A stretch of DNA of 64,000 nt from Bacillus mycoides (GTDB lineage: Bacteria; Bacillota; Bacilli; Bacillales; Bacillaceae_G). The notes beneath the pieces are model-generated. The model saw only the letters and a program-made list of their open reading frames with translations, made no database searches and was not told the DNA's origin. The number at the start of each line of letters is the position of its first letter. The stretch's first letter is position 1. Both the position numbers and the translations under genes were made by a program. The stretch lies in the NCBI RefSeq assembly GCF_018742245.1, contig NZ_CP036132.1:4459001-4523000 (forward strand), read 5' to 3'. Positions 31,789-39,823 of the stretch are shown here, piece by piece.

Positions 31789-33636
31789 CTACACTTCTTT
31801 CGGAAGAACAATTTTTTTATACAATTGAACTGTAATGAAATAATAAAACACATAAATGACTAAGAAAATAATAATCGGCAGCCAAATACGGAAATATGGA
31901 TTATCTATTAAGAACGAGAACATGCTCATTCCGACTAATACGTGCATTATACCTACGATCGCTGGGAACAAGAAAACTAAAAGTAACTCTTTATAAATTG
32001 ATTTCGTTAATAGCTCATAACGCACACCAATTTTACGAAGCATTTGATAGCGAATAATATCTTTTGAAGCACCAGAAAGAATTTTAAACATTAAACAGCT
32101 TGCCAGCATCGCTAAGAAAGCTATGCCTAAGAAAAATCCCATAAATACTGTTCCACTGTAAGTACTGTAATATCCTTCATACAGCATATATTTACTCAAA
32201 AGATGTACGTCCTTCATATCTTTATATTTAGCTAGCTCTAATTCATCAATTTTTTTCCATTCTTCTTTATACGTTATAAAATTGTCCGTTTTCCCCAGTA
32301 TTATAATTTCTTCTTTACCTTGTATCCCGTCATACATCTGTTGATCTACAATTTTTATCTTTTGACTAGGATTCATATATGTCTTTTGAAGAGACCTTAA
32401 AACATTTCCCCACTCTTCTGGAATTACATTGGTATTATCCTCATTTTTTTCTTGCCTATGGCTTAAAACGGCTCCGACAATTAGCTCCCTCGAAACAGGA
32501 ACGAATCGGCTACTATTCTCGTCTTTTCCAGTACGTGTTAGCGGACGATTTCTTTCTAAATCTTCTTTCAATTGATAAATAAACTGCTCATCTACTTTGT
32601 ATCGATATTCATTCTTTTCTTTAAATGTAATACTATCTAATATTTTCTTTTCTTCTGCTGTGGGATTTTTAATTTCGACATCATAGTATTCTGCACTCTC
32701 CACCATATTTGTGACATTATTTTTTAATGCCATACCACTGGAGATTGCACCCGCACCGAGAGCCACTAACATAGCAACTGTCGCTAATACTTTCGTTAAA
32801 CTATTAATAGAAAAACTTAACTGTGCAAACGTAAACGCATTGATTCCTTTTTCACTACGATTTTTATTCGCTTTTAGTTTGTTAATAATAATGGGAAGGA
32901 ATGATGCAAATAGCATATAAGTTCCTAGTGTTACTGTAATTGTAGCAATGATAAATCCTGATTCCTTTAACTCTTTCATATAAATCATCGAAGCATAACC
33001 AACTGCTAATAAAATAATTGATAAAAGTGCTACTATATTCGTTAGTTTTCCTTTAGTAGGCGTACGCTCTGTGTGACTATTGGAGTGAACGAGTTGTAAT
33101 AACGAATTACGCGCTAGTTTCATACCATTCATAATTGCGGACAACATAAATAATGCAATGAAAAAGATGAAAGTAACAATAATTGATGGTATATAAAATG
33201 CATGATAACCACCTCCAGTAAACTCCAGCTCCTTCATCAGTAAATGCCCAACGCCTTGCGCCAAAATTATACCGACTATCACACCTACTATAAGAGATAC
33301 TATTCCTAATACAATTGTTTCAATAAACATGAGCAATGTAATTTTATGCTTTTTTGCCCCTAATACCATATACATACCAAATTCTTTTTGCCGAAGTGAT
33401 AATAAAAATGAATTGGCGTATAAAATATAAAATAATGTAATGAAACCTAATAAAAATGATCCTGTTTGGAAGACTGAAAAAATTCCATCCATGGAATTTC
33501 CTTCGATAAACGTTTTATTTAACGCTAACGTTTGAAACATATAAAAAATTGAAATAGACATAATAAGCCCAACTAATAAGACCATATAGTCTTTTCGTTT
33601 ACTTTTTAGTCCCGACATGGAAAGTTTGAATAACAT
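31789..33636 (-). CDS. BceB/FtsX-type ABC transporter permease, module 1
   Basis: A protein of 615 residues with ten predicted helices: four at the N-terminus in the MacB/FtsX arrangement, a large extracellular domain at about residues 315-500 (between helices 7 and 8), and three at the end. The start MLFKLSMSGLKSKRKDYMVL is typical of BceB-type permeases (LxxxNLKRNxKxY pattern), which sense and remove cell-wall-targeting peptides. It is encoded 15 bases after its ATPase. No histidine kinase is adjacent, but its promoter matches that of the methyltransferase-DedA-kinase operon. Confidence 0.9.
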   Translation of the reverse strand: MLFKLSMSGLKSKRKDYMVLLVGLIMSISIFYMFQTLALNKTFIEGNSMDGIFSVFQTGSFLLGFITLFYILYANSFLLSLRQKEFGMYMVLGAKKHKITLLMFIETIVLGIVSLIVGVIVGIILAQGVGHLLMKELEFTGGGYHAFYIPSIIVTFIFFIALFMLSAIMNGMKLARNSLLQLVHSNSHTERTPTKGKLTNIVALLSIILLAVGYASMIYMKELKESGFIIATITVTLGTYMLFASFLPIIINKLKANKNRSEKGINAFTFAQLSFSINSLTKVLATVAMLVALGAGAISSGMALKNNVTNMVESAEYYDVEIKNPTAEEKKILDSITFKEKNEYRYKVDEQFIYQLKEDLERNRPLTRTGKDENSSRFVPVSRELIVGAVLSHRQEKNEDNTNVIPEEWGNVLRSLQKTYMNPSQKIKIVDQQMYDGIQGKEEIIILGKTDNFITYKEEWKKIDELELAKYKDMKDVHLLSKYMLYEGYYSTYSGTVFMGFFLGIAFLAMLASCLMFKILSGASKDIIRYQMLRKIGVRYELLTKSIYKELLLVFLFPAIVGIMHVLVGMSMFSFLIDNPYFRIWLPIIIFLVIYVFYYFITVQLYKKIVLPKEV

Positions 33637-33651
33637 GTTGAACCTTCTTTC

Positions 33652-34413
33652 TTATGCTTTTTGTGTACCTAAATTTGCAAGCACATCTAAAATTTCTTTA
33701 TAAAACTCTTCACGAGTACCTCTGCGATGAATTTCTTTATACAATTCTCCATCTTGGATGAATAAAATACGTCGGCAATAACTTGCGCTTAATGGATCGT
33801 GTGTAACCATCATAATTGAAACATCCTGTTCTTCATTTAAGTTGGTCATCGCCTCTAATAAACTTTTCGCATTTTTAGAATCAAGCGCTCCTGTTGGCTC
33901 ATCTCCTAAAATTATTGCTGGCTCATGTACAAGTGCACGAGCCGCCGCCGAACGTTGTTTTTGTCCACCAGATACTTCGGACGGATATTTTTGAAGAATC
34001 TCTGAAATTCCTAACATCTCTGCTACCTTTTTCACATTTAATCCAATTCTTTTCGAATGAACACCTTGCAGAGAAAGCGGTAATGCAATGTTTTCATAGA
34101 TTGATAAATTTTCAAGTAAGTTAAAATCTTGAAAGATAAACCCTAGTTTCTCTGAGCGAAAATCAGATAATTCCCCTTGCTTCATTTTCGTAATATCTGT
34201 TCCAGCAATTTCAACAATTCCACCTGTCGCTTTATCTAATGTAGAAATTACATTCAATAATGTTGTTTTTCCTGAGCCAGATGGTCCCATAATTCCAACG
34301 AATTCACTCTCTTGGATTGAGAACGATACATTCTTTAGTGCATGTGATTGACTCTCACCTTTTCTACCGTATACCTTTTGTACATTCTTTACCTCTACAA
34401 CTGATGCTGTCAT
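33652..34413 (-). CDS. BceA/MacB-type ABC transporter ATPase, module 1
   Basis: A protein of 253 residues with Walker A GPSGSGKTT (about 43-51), signature VSGGQKQR (about 146-153), Walker B IILGDEPTGALDS and the switch His in VTHDP. The SALHEP-like tail (YKEIHRRGTREEFYKEILDV) is typical of BceA-type proteins. AGGAGG precedes the ATG. The promoter upstream carries TTAAGAAA repeats. It drives the permease encoded next. Confidence 0.92.
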   Translation of the reverse strand: MTASVVEVKNVQKVYGRKGESQSHALKNVSFSIQESEFVGIMGPSGSGKTTLLNVISTLDKATGGIVEIAGTDITKMKQGELSDFRSEKLGFIFQDFNLLENLSIYENIALPLSLQGVHSKRIGLNVKKVAEMLGISEILQKYPSEVSGGQKQRSAAARALVHEPAIILGDEPTGALDSKNAKSLLEAMTNLNEEQDVSIMMVTHDPLSASYCRRILFIQDGELYKEIHRRGTREEFYKEILDVLANLGTQKA

Positions 34414-34471
34414 TTATATCCTCCTACACTTCTTTTTCCTATTTTTATTTTCCTTACATATTTTCCGAGCA

Positions 34472-34533
34472 TTTCTTAACCCATTTCTAAGTATAGATAG
34501 CATTTCTTAATAAATAGCAGCGGATATTCTTAA
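34472..34533 (-). promoter_or_regulatory. Promoter and TTAAGAAA repeats of ABC module 1
   Basis: On the minus strand the -10 box TATACT (34490-34495) is preceded by TTAAGAAA at 34503-34510 and TTAAGAAT at 34526-34533, spaced 23 bp. A further TTAAGAAA at 34472-34479 lies downstream. The same arrangement with the same spacings recurs at 39723-39766. Confidence 0.65.
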
Positions 34534-34551
34534 CATTTCTTTAAGAATATG

Positions 34552-34582
34552 AAAAAACCCCAAAGCTAGTAGCTTGGGACTT
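34552..34582 (-). terminator. Hairpin in front of ABC module 1
   Basis: CCCAAGCT and AGCTTTGGG form a stem followed by GTTTTTTC on the minus strand. It would end transcripts coming from the MreC side, including the relic frame. Confidence 0.7.
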
Positions 34583-34589
34583 TTGGTTT

Positions 34590-34735
34590 CTATATTCTAT
34601 TTTTGCTTGTTTCTGAAAAGCTGCATCTTCCATTTTATCTATAGATTTATGAACTGATTTTACTTCTTCTCGTACTTTTCCAAAAGCTTCTTTTTCTTTG
34701 TTCCATACTTTTTCTTATTCCTCTTAATCTTACTC
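34590..34735 (-). pseudogene. Possible gene remnant, Lys/Glu-rich
   Basis: On the minus strand a frame reads EKVWNKEKEAFGKVREEVKS then VHKSIDKMEDAAFQKQAKIE without a stop but also without a start; it is preceded by a stop codon at its left edge and runs into the terminator. Composition looks coding. It may be the 3' end of a lost helical protein gene. I do not recognise it. Confidence 0.35.
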
Positions 34736-34794
34736 TACCTAAAAAAAGAAATGATATTCATCTCTTCTTCACTTTTAATAGACACTATTCTTTG

Positions 34795-35565
34795 CTATCC
34801 TTTAGGTTCTACTAAAATGACATCTTCTAAATCATATAAATTCGCCTTTGGTTTTGCATAAATAATATGTGCAAGACCATATTTATCCGGCTCTTGATTT
34901 ATTACCTCTGCTACTTCAAGACCAGGTGGTATTTTCTGGCTCAATTCAGAGGTAATAATGCTATCACCTATTTTTATTTCTTTCGCTTTATCTGATGGAA
35001 TATTATCAATTCGAAGAGCTTGTTTTTCCTTATCATACCCTGTAACAAATCCTAAAATGGATGAGTTATTTTGGAAAGTGATTGCTAAACGATTTGTTCG
35101 TTCATCTTTCGTAATTAATTTCACAATAGATGTAAATTGATCTACACTCTCTACCTTTCCAATAAGACCACTCACCGTCATAACAGCCATATCAACCTTT
35201 ACACCATGTTGTACCCCTCTATCAAGAGCGATTTTTCCATACCAATCTTCTGCTACACGTCTTACTACTGTAGCTTGAATTAAATTATATTTTCCTTGTT
35301 CCTTTAATTCTCTCGTCTTGTTGATAAGCTTAGTAAGGTTTTCTTTCTCCTCACTTAACATTTGTACTTTACTCTTTAACGATTCTTGGTTCTCGATTTT
35401 TTCTTGCAATAATTGATTCTCTTTATATACTTTATAAATGTCTTCTATATTGTGAACAATATTTTGTACATGCCTATTATTCGTACATACATACATCATC
35501 AATAAAACAAAAAGAATAATTGAAAGAAATAATAATATTTTCCTCTTAGAAACCTGCATAGTCAT
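34795..35565 (-). CDS. MreC-like protein, outside the mre operon
   Basis: A protein of 256 residues: one N-terminal membrane helix, a coiled coil (about 45-85), and the two beta domains of MreC (WYGKIALDRGVQHGVKVDMA, ISGLIG-like VSGLIGKVES, KIPPGLEVAEV, VILVEP). MreC organises the rod complex outside the membrane. It is shorter than typical MreC and is not next to mreB or mreD, so it is a paralog. AAGGAG lies before the ATG at 35565. Confidence 0.87.
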   Translation of the reverse strand: MTMQVSKRKILLFLSIILFVLLMMYVCTNNRHVQNIVHNIEDIYKVYKENQLLQEKIENQESLKSKVQMLSEEKENLTKLINKTRELKEQGKYNLIQATVVRRVAEDWYGKIALDRGVQHGVKVDMAVMTVSGLIGKVESVDQFTSIVKLITKDERTNRLAITFQNNSSILGFVTGYDKEKQALRIDNIPSDKAKEIKIGDSIITSELSQKIPPGLEVAEVINQEPDKYGLAHIIYAKPKANLYDLEDVILVEPKG

Positions 35566-35754
35566 CCTGTTACTCCTTACCATTTTTTATCTACACAATA
35601 TAGAATACTAGTAGTTGTATACAGAAGAAATGCAGTTTAGATAAAGTTCAGATAATCTTTATCTTCTTTATAAAAAATTTAAAATTCATCATATACTGCC
35701 ACAAGAAACTTGCTCGTTACTTTATCCATGGAATGCAACTTATAATTTCTATAA

Positions 35755-36120
35755 CTAATTATGTTTTATTTTTACTTTCTCTTTTACTTTAGTAGGTATT
35801 TCATCTACTTGCACTTCTTCCCATTTCATACCATAAGTCCCTTTAGACTTAATCTTTACATATGCTCCTATTCGTAAATGTTTTGAAGAAGTCATCATAA
35901 TTTTTTGTTCTTTACCAGATTCATCATATCCTTTAAATTTATAGTTCCATCTACCAAAACCATTACTTTTGGCTTCATATTCCCCATCACTGTCGACAAC
36001 AGCATAATAAATATCTTCTTTAATAAACGGATTGAGTTGATCTACAATCGGTCCACCTTTCACTACAAGTAATGTAACTCCAACTATAATCAATACGATA
36101 AACGCACTTAATTTTTTCAT
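35755..36120 (-). CDS. YxeA-family (DUF1093) secreted protein
   Basis: A protein of 121 residues. MKKLSAFIVLIIVGVTLLVV is a signal or anchor; the mature part has YYAVVDSDGEYEAKSNGFGR, WNYKFKGYDESGKEQKIMM and YVKIKSKGTYGMKWEEV, as in YxeA. YxeA-type genes often accompany BceAB-type ABC transporters such as YxdLM. The ATG at 36120 is preferred for its signal sequence; a TTG at 36159 is an alternative. It follows the kinase gene after a hairpin. Confidence 0.85.
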   Translation of the reverse strand: MKKLSAFIVLIIVGVTLLVVKGGPIVDQLNPFIKEDIYYAVVDSDGEYEAKSNGFGRWNYKFKGYDESGKEQKIMMTSSKHLRIGAYVKIKSKGTYGMKWEEVQVDEIPTKVKEKVKIKHN

Positions 36121-36225
36121 ATAACTTTCGATTCTCCACTTCTCTGTTTTATTAGTCAAAGTCCACCTGAATGATGGAATAAGCCTCTCTCTAAATCAAT
36201 AGCAACACTATCACTCATTCTTCCC

Positions 36226-36266
36226 TAATTAGAAGGTAACCGATATTTCTAATGCCCTTCTAATTA
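36226..36266. terminator. Inverted repeat after the kinase gene
   Basis: TAATTAGAAGG and CCTTCTAATTA are separated by about 18 bases. There is no T-run, so termination is uncertain; it includes the kinase stop codon. Confidence 0.4.
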
Positions 36267-37742
36267 AATTGGTAATAAGATAATAAATTGAATAACCCCA
36301 TTTTCATATTCTGCTCGAATTTCTCCTTTGTGCAATTCAACAATGCTTTTTGCAATTGCAAGCCCCAAGCCTGAACCTTCTACAGCTCTACTTCTAGATT
36401 GATCTTTTTTATAAAAACGCTCAAACAAGTTCTCTAACTCTTTTTTTGTAAATTCTTCACTATGATTTGCTATTGAGACTCTAATATGACGTTCTTCCCT
36501 TTGAATAGAAACTTTAATTTCTCTCTTTTCTATACTATATTTGATTGCATTTATTAAGAGGTTTTCAAACACACGCACCATTTTTTCCGAGTCCACAACG
36601 GCATATATACGATCTTCCTGAAATTTTTTCACGAATGAAAGATTATGTTCCTCCGCTTGTGGTACTAGCTCTTCTATTAACTGATCAAGTAGTTCATTCA
36701 TACACACTTCTTGTGAATCTAACACCATATTTTCATCTGTTAGTTTTGTATACTCAAACAAATCCTCTATTAACATCTTCAACTGCTCTGATTTTGAAAA
36801 AGCAATTTTTATATACTCATCATACTGTTCTTTATTTTCATATTTCGCATCACCTAGTAAGCGTAAATACCCCATAATAGAAGTAAGTGGTGTTCTTAAA
36901 TCATGTGATACATTTGTAATCAATTCACTTTTTTGTTTCTCTATTTGTTTTTCTTTTTCTATATTAGCCAAAAGTTTTTCTGCCATTTGATTAATCTTTG
37001 AAGTTAATACACCTATTTCATCTTGACCTGCCTGTTTGATTTTATATTGTAAGTTCCCTTTCGAAAACTCTCTTACTCCTTCTGCCATTGCTTCAATCTG
37101 ATTCATCTTCCTTTTCGTTATATAAAAGAAAGAAAGTAGAAAAGTAATAAACCCTAGTAAAGATGGGAATGGACTACTACCGTTCACTACATACTTTACA
37201 TTTCCTTGTGGTATACCACTTGCAATGACATACATATTTTTCGTATTAACAGTAACTGGATAAAAGGTTGTAAACTCCTTACGCTTTTGTTCAGCTCTAT
37301 CTTGAATTAAATTTTGTGCTTCTACATATCGTACTTGATCCATTTTAAAATCCATTACATTACGCATCGTCTCATGAAGATTAATCTGTTCTTCCGGTGC
37401 TCCCTTTGTTTTATAAACGACTTTCCCATTCTCATCTATTATTAAAACCTTCAATTGATTTTGATGATTTAATTGATCAAGCAGTTCTTGTATATTAATT
37501 TCCTTACCCTCTTCTGTCATACTTTCAACAAGCCTTTGTGTCTGTCCATCAATGGCTTCCATACCTGATGCATAATCAATGATAGAAATTTTATTCGCAT
37601 CCTCGAAAAAGGAAGATGAAGACCACCCTACTAATACACCAAGTAACGTACAGAAAGTAAATGTAGTAATTAGCTGTACACGTATACTCTTTTGCAAATA
37701 ACTAACTGTTTTACCTATCATTTTTTTAAAACCTTGATTCAT
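36264..37742 (-). CDS. Sensor histidine kinase with extracellular domain
   Basis: A protein of about 492 residues. Two helices (near 25-45 and 195-215) flank an extracellular domain of about 150 residues. HAMP, H-box (TNVSHDLRTPLTSIMG) and HATPase with GSGLGLAIAKSIVELH follow. It should phosphorylate the OmpR-type regulator encoded before it. I chose the ATG at 37742 just past the regulator stop; a TTG at 37784 in frame lies too close to its ribosome binding site. The start is uncertain. Confidence 0.9.
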   Translation of the reverse strand: MNQGFKKMIGKTVSYLQKSIRVQLITTFTFCTLLGVLVGWSSSSFFEDANKISIIDYASGMEAIDGQTQRLVESMTEEGKEINIQELLDQLNHQNQLKVLIIDENGKVVYKTKGAPEEQINLHETMRNVMDFKMDQVRYVEAQNLIQDRAEQKRKEFTTFYPVTVNTKNMYVIASGIPQGNVKYVVNGSSPFPSLLGFITFLLSFFYITKRKMNQIEAMAEGVREFSKGNLQYKIKQAGQDEIGVLTSKINQMAEKLLANIEKEKQIEKQKSELITNVSHDLRTPLTSIMGYLRLLGDAKYENKEQYDEYIKIAFSKSEQLKMLIEDLFEYTKLTDENMVLDSQEVCMNELLDQLIEELVPQAEEHNLSFVKKFQEDRIYAVVDSEKMVRVFENLLINAIKYSIEKREIKVSIQREERHIRVSIANHSEEFTKKELENLFERFYKKDQSRSRAVEGSGLGLAIAKSIVELHKGEIRAEYENGVIQFIILLPI

Positions 37743-37755
37743 CCATATTATCGGT

Positions 37756-38457
37756 TCAAATATCTTTCTCAATCTTGTAGCCAACTCCCCATACTGTTTT
37801 AATGTAACGAGGCTTCCTTGGAATTGCCTCTATCTTTTCACGTATTTTCCGAATATGTACCATCACAGTATTATCAGATTGGAAAGCTTGCTCTTTCCAT
37901 ACTCTTTCATAAATTTGTTCTGCATTTAATACCATTCCTTGATTTCGTGCAAGCAATTCTAATATCTCAAACTCTCTCGGTGTCAATTTCACCTCTTCAT
38001 TTGCAATAATGACCTGCCGCGTTGCTATATTTATCTTTATATCCCCAACTTCAAATACATTTTCATCTTTTACACTTGCCCCGCTCATTTTCATATATCT
38101 CCGAAGTTGTGATTTAATACGAGCAATGAGTTCAAGTGGATTAAATGGTTTTGCTACGTAATCGTCTGCTCCAGTTGTTAACCCTAAAATCTTGTCCATA
38201 TCTTGCGTTTTTGCCGACAGCATAATAATGGGCATTTCCGCTATTTCTCTCACTTTCATACACATATGAATACCATCTATTTTCGGCATCATAATATCAA
38301 GTACAATTAGATGCACGTCTCTTTTCCTTACTATTTCTAACCCCTCTTCACCATCTCCAGCTTGTAATACTTCGTAGCCTTCATTCTTCAAATAGATGGC
38401 GATAAGTTTTCTAATTTCCTTCTCATCGTCCACGATAAGTATCGTTTCTTTACTCAC
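37756..38457 (-). CDS. OmpR-family response regulator
   Basis: A protein of 233 residues. Receiver: acidic pair in VDDEKE, phospho-Asp in LIVLDIMMPKIDG, Lys in VAKPFNP. Winged helix: TVMVHIRKIREKIE and KTVWGVGYKIE. The GTG at 38457 is preceded by GGAGGAG at ideal spacing. It is cotranscribed with DedA and the methyltransferase. It is the best candidate to bind the TTAAGAAA repeats at 34503 and 39736, because its operon carries one of them. Confidence 0.92.
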   Translation of the reverse strand: MSKETILIVDDEKEIRKLIAIYLKNEGYEVLQAGDGEEGLEIVRKRDVHLIVLDIMMPKIDGIHMCMKVREIAEMPIIMLSAKTQDMDKILGLTTGADDYVAKPFNPLELIARIKSQLRRYMKMSGASVKDENVFEVGDIKINIATRQVIIANEEVKLTPREFEILELLARNQGMVLNAEQIYERVWKEQAFQSDNTVMVHIRKIREKIEAIPRKPRYIKTVWGVGYKIEKDI

Positions 38458-38485
38458 AAAATCTCCTCCAGCATCATTTACCAAA

Positions 38486-39100
38486 CTATGAATGTTGCTT
38501 TATTTCACTCACTACTGCATTCTTCTTATGCATATACACATAAGAAATACTAGAAACTATGATAACGATGCCACCCAAATATATACCATACTCGGTCACA
38601 AGGGTTACTATCATTTCTATATGCTTTCCAAATATAGAGCCTAGTACAAAGTAAACTAACGTCCAAACAAATCCTGTTACATATGAATAAATCGCATACG
38701 TTTTAAATGACATGTTATTCATTCCTACTAAATACGGTACGATATGTCTCACAACGGGGATAAAATAACTTATTACTAATGCATAATGACCATATTTCCC
38801 TACTATCTCTTGTGATTTTAAAAGGTACTTCGCCTTTTTCTTTTTCATCAATTTTTTAAGTACTTTTATGCCAAATATTTTCCCTAGTATGTAACCTAAA
38901 GAAAGCCCAGATACAACGCCTAAATATGTTAATAAAAACGCAGGAATGACACTTAATACGCCTAATGAAGATACAAATCCACCACTCATTACAATCATTT
39001 CATCTGGAATCGGCATACCGATAATACCAAGCCATAAACAAAAAAATAGTGCCCAATAACCATACTGCTCAATGTATGATATTAATTCATGTAGCGCCAT
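38486..39100 (-). CDS. DedA-family membrane protein
   Basis: A protein of 204 residues with the VTT/DedA pattern: GMPIPDEMIVMSGGFVSS, the glycine-rich re-entrant region, and the YFIPVVRHIVPYLVG motif with its conserved Arg. DedA proteins act in lipid carrier or phosphatidylethanolamine flipping and membrane potential balance. The ATG overlaps the TAA of the methyltransferase gene (TAATG). It links the methyltransferase with the two-component system. Confidence 0.92.
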   Translation of the reverse strand: MALHELISYIEQYGYWALFFCLWLGIIGMPIPDEMIVMSGGFVSSLGVLSVIPAFLLTYLGVVSGLSLGYILGKIFGIKVLKKLMKKKKAKYLLKSQEIVGKYGHYALVISYFIPVVRHIVPYLVGMNNMSFKTYAIYSYVTGFVWTLVYFVLGSIFGKHIEMIVTLVTEYGIYLGGIVIIVSSISYVYMHKKNAVVSEIKQHS

Positions 39101-39678
39101 TATGCATATGCTCCCCTTAGCTCTTTTTTACAGCTAAAGACGTAGGCTGGCGGGAAATTAAACCAAACTTTTTCTAGTGTAATTTCAGGGAAGAAATGCT
39201 GTATAAATCCTTTTTTTACAAGTGAATATTGAAATGTAATGAATTCACCACTCTCATGTATCGCTTCCATTGCGTTGTTTAAAATTCGTTTTGAAACCTC
39301 TTCTGGTAAAGATGTGAAAGGCAATCCTGATAAGACGTAATCAATGCATTCTATATTGAGCTCTTCCATATACGTCTTTATATTTTCAGCTGAACCATGT
39401 ACAACAATGACATTCTGCTCATCTTTAAATTTTCTCTTTAGCTCTTTAAAAAACACTTCATTAATTTCGATAAGAAGAAATATTGTCTCCTTCTTCTTTC
39501 GCTTCATAATTTCTTTCGTAAAGACTCCTGTACCAGGACCTAATTCCACAATGCACTTCGCTCTATTAAAATCAATTACATCTACCATTTTCTTTGCTAA
39601 TATTTTTGAACTTGGCGCAATCGCACCAGTATGTTTCGGGTGTTTAATAAATTCATGTAAGAATGTTATGAGTTGCAT
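39100..39678 (-). CDS. Class I SAM-dependent methyltransferase (phospholipid N-methyltransferase-like)
   Basis: A protein of 192 residues with SAM motif I VELGPGTGVFTKEI, acidic LLIEIN, and VLSGLPFTSLP in place of the usual motif IV. The N-terminal FLHEFIKHPKHTGAIAPSS is shared with PmtA-type phosphatidylethanolamine methyltransferases and rRNA-dimethylase-like proteins. The lipid substrate is inferred from this and from the DedA neighbour. GGGGAGAG precedes the ATG at 39678. It heads the four-gene operon. Confidence 0.8.
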   Translation of the reverse strand: MQLITFLHEFIKHPKHTGAIAPSSKILAKKMVDVIDFNRAKCIVELGPGTGVFTKEIMKRKKKETIFLLIEINEVFFKELKRKFKDEQNVIVVHGSAENIKTYMEELNIECIDYVLSGLPFTSLPEEVSKRILNNAMEAIHESGEFITFQYSLVKKGFIQHFFPEITLEKVWFNFPPAYVFSCKKELRGAYA

Positions 39679-39722
39679 GTAAATCTCTCCCCATTCGTTC
39701 AATAGTTTTTAACTTGTGTTTA

Positions 39723-39766
39723 AGTATAACTATCGTTTCTTAATAAAAATTGAGGAGATTTCTTAA
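39723..39766 (-). promoter_or_regulatory. Promoter and TTAAGAAA repeats of the methyltransferase operon
   Basis: On the minus strand the -10 box TATACT (39723-39728) is preceded by TTAAGAAA at 39736-39743 and again at 39759-39766. The offsets (13 and 23 bp) are identical to those at 34490-34533. Confidence 0.65.
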
Positions 39767-39783
39767 GATTTTATGAAGAAATC

Positions 39784-39816
39784 AAAAAACAGCTACCGCT
39801 TATAGCGATAGCTGCC
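39784..39816 (-). terminator. Terminator of ABC module 2
   Basis: The arms CAGCTATCGC and GCGGTAGCTG (one mismatch) are followed by six T on the minus strand. Confidence 0.85.
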
Positions 39817-39823
39817 CCCTTTA

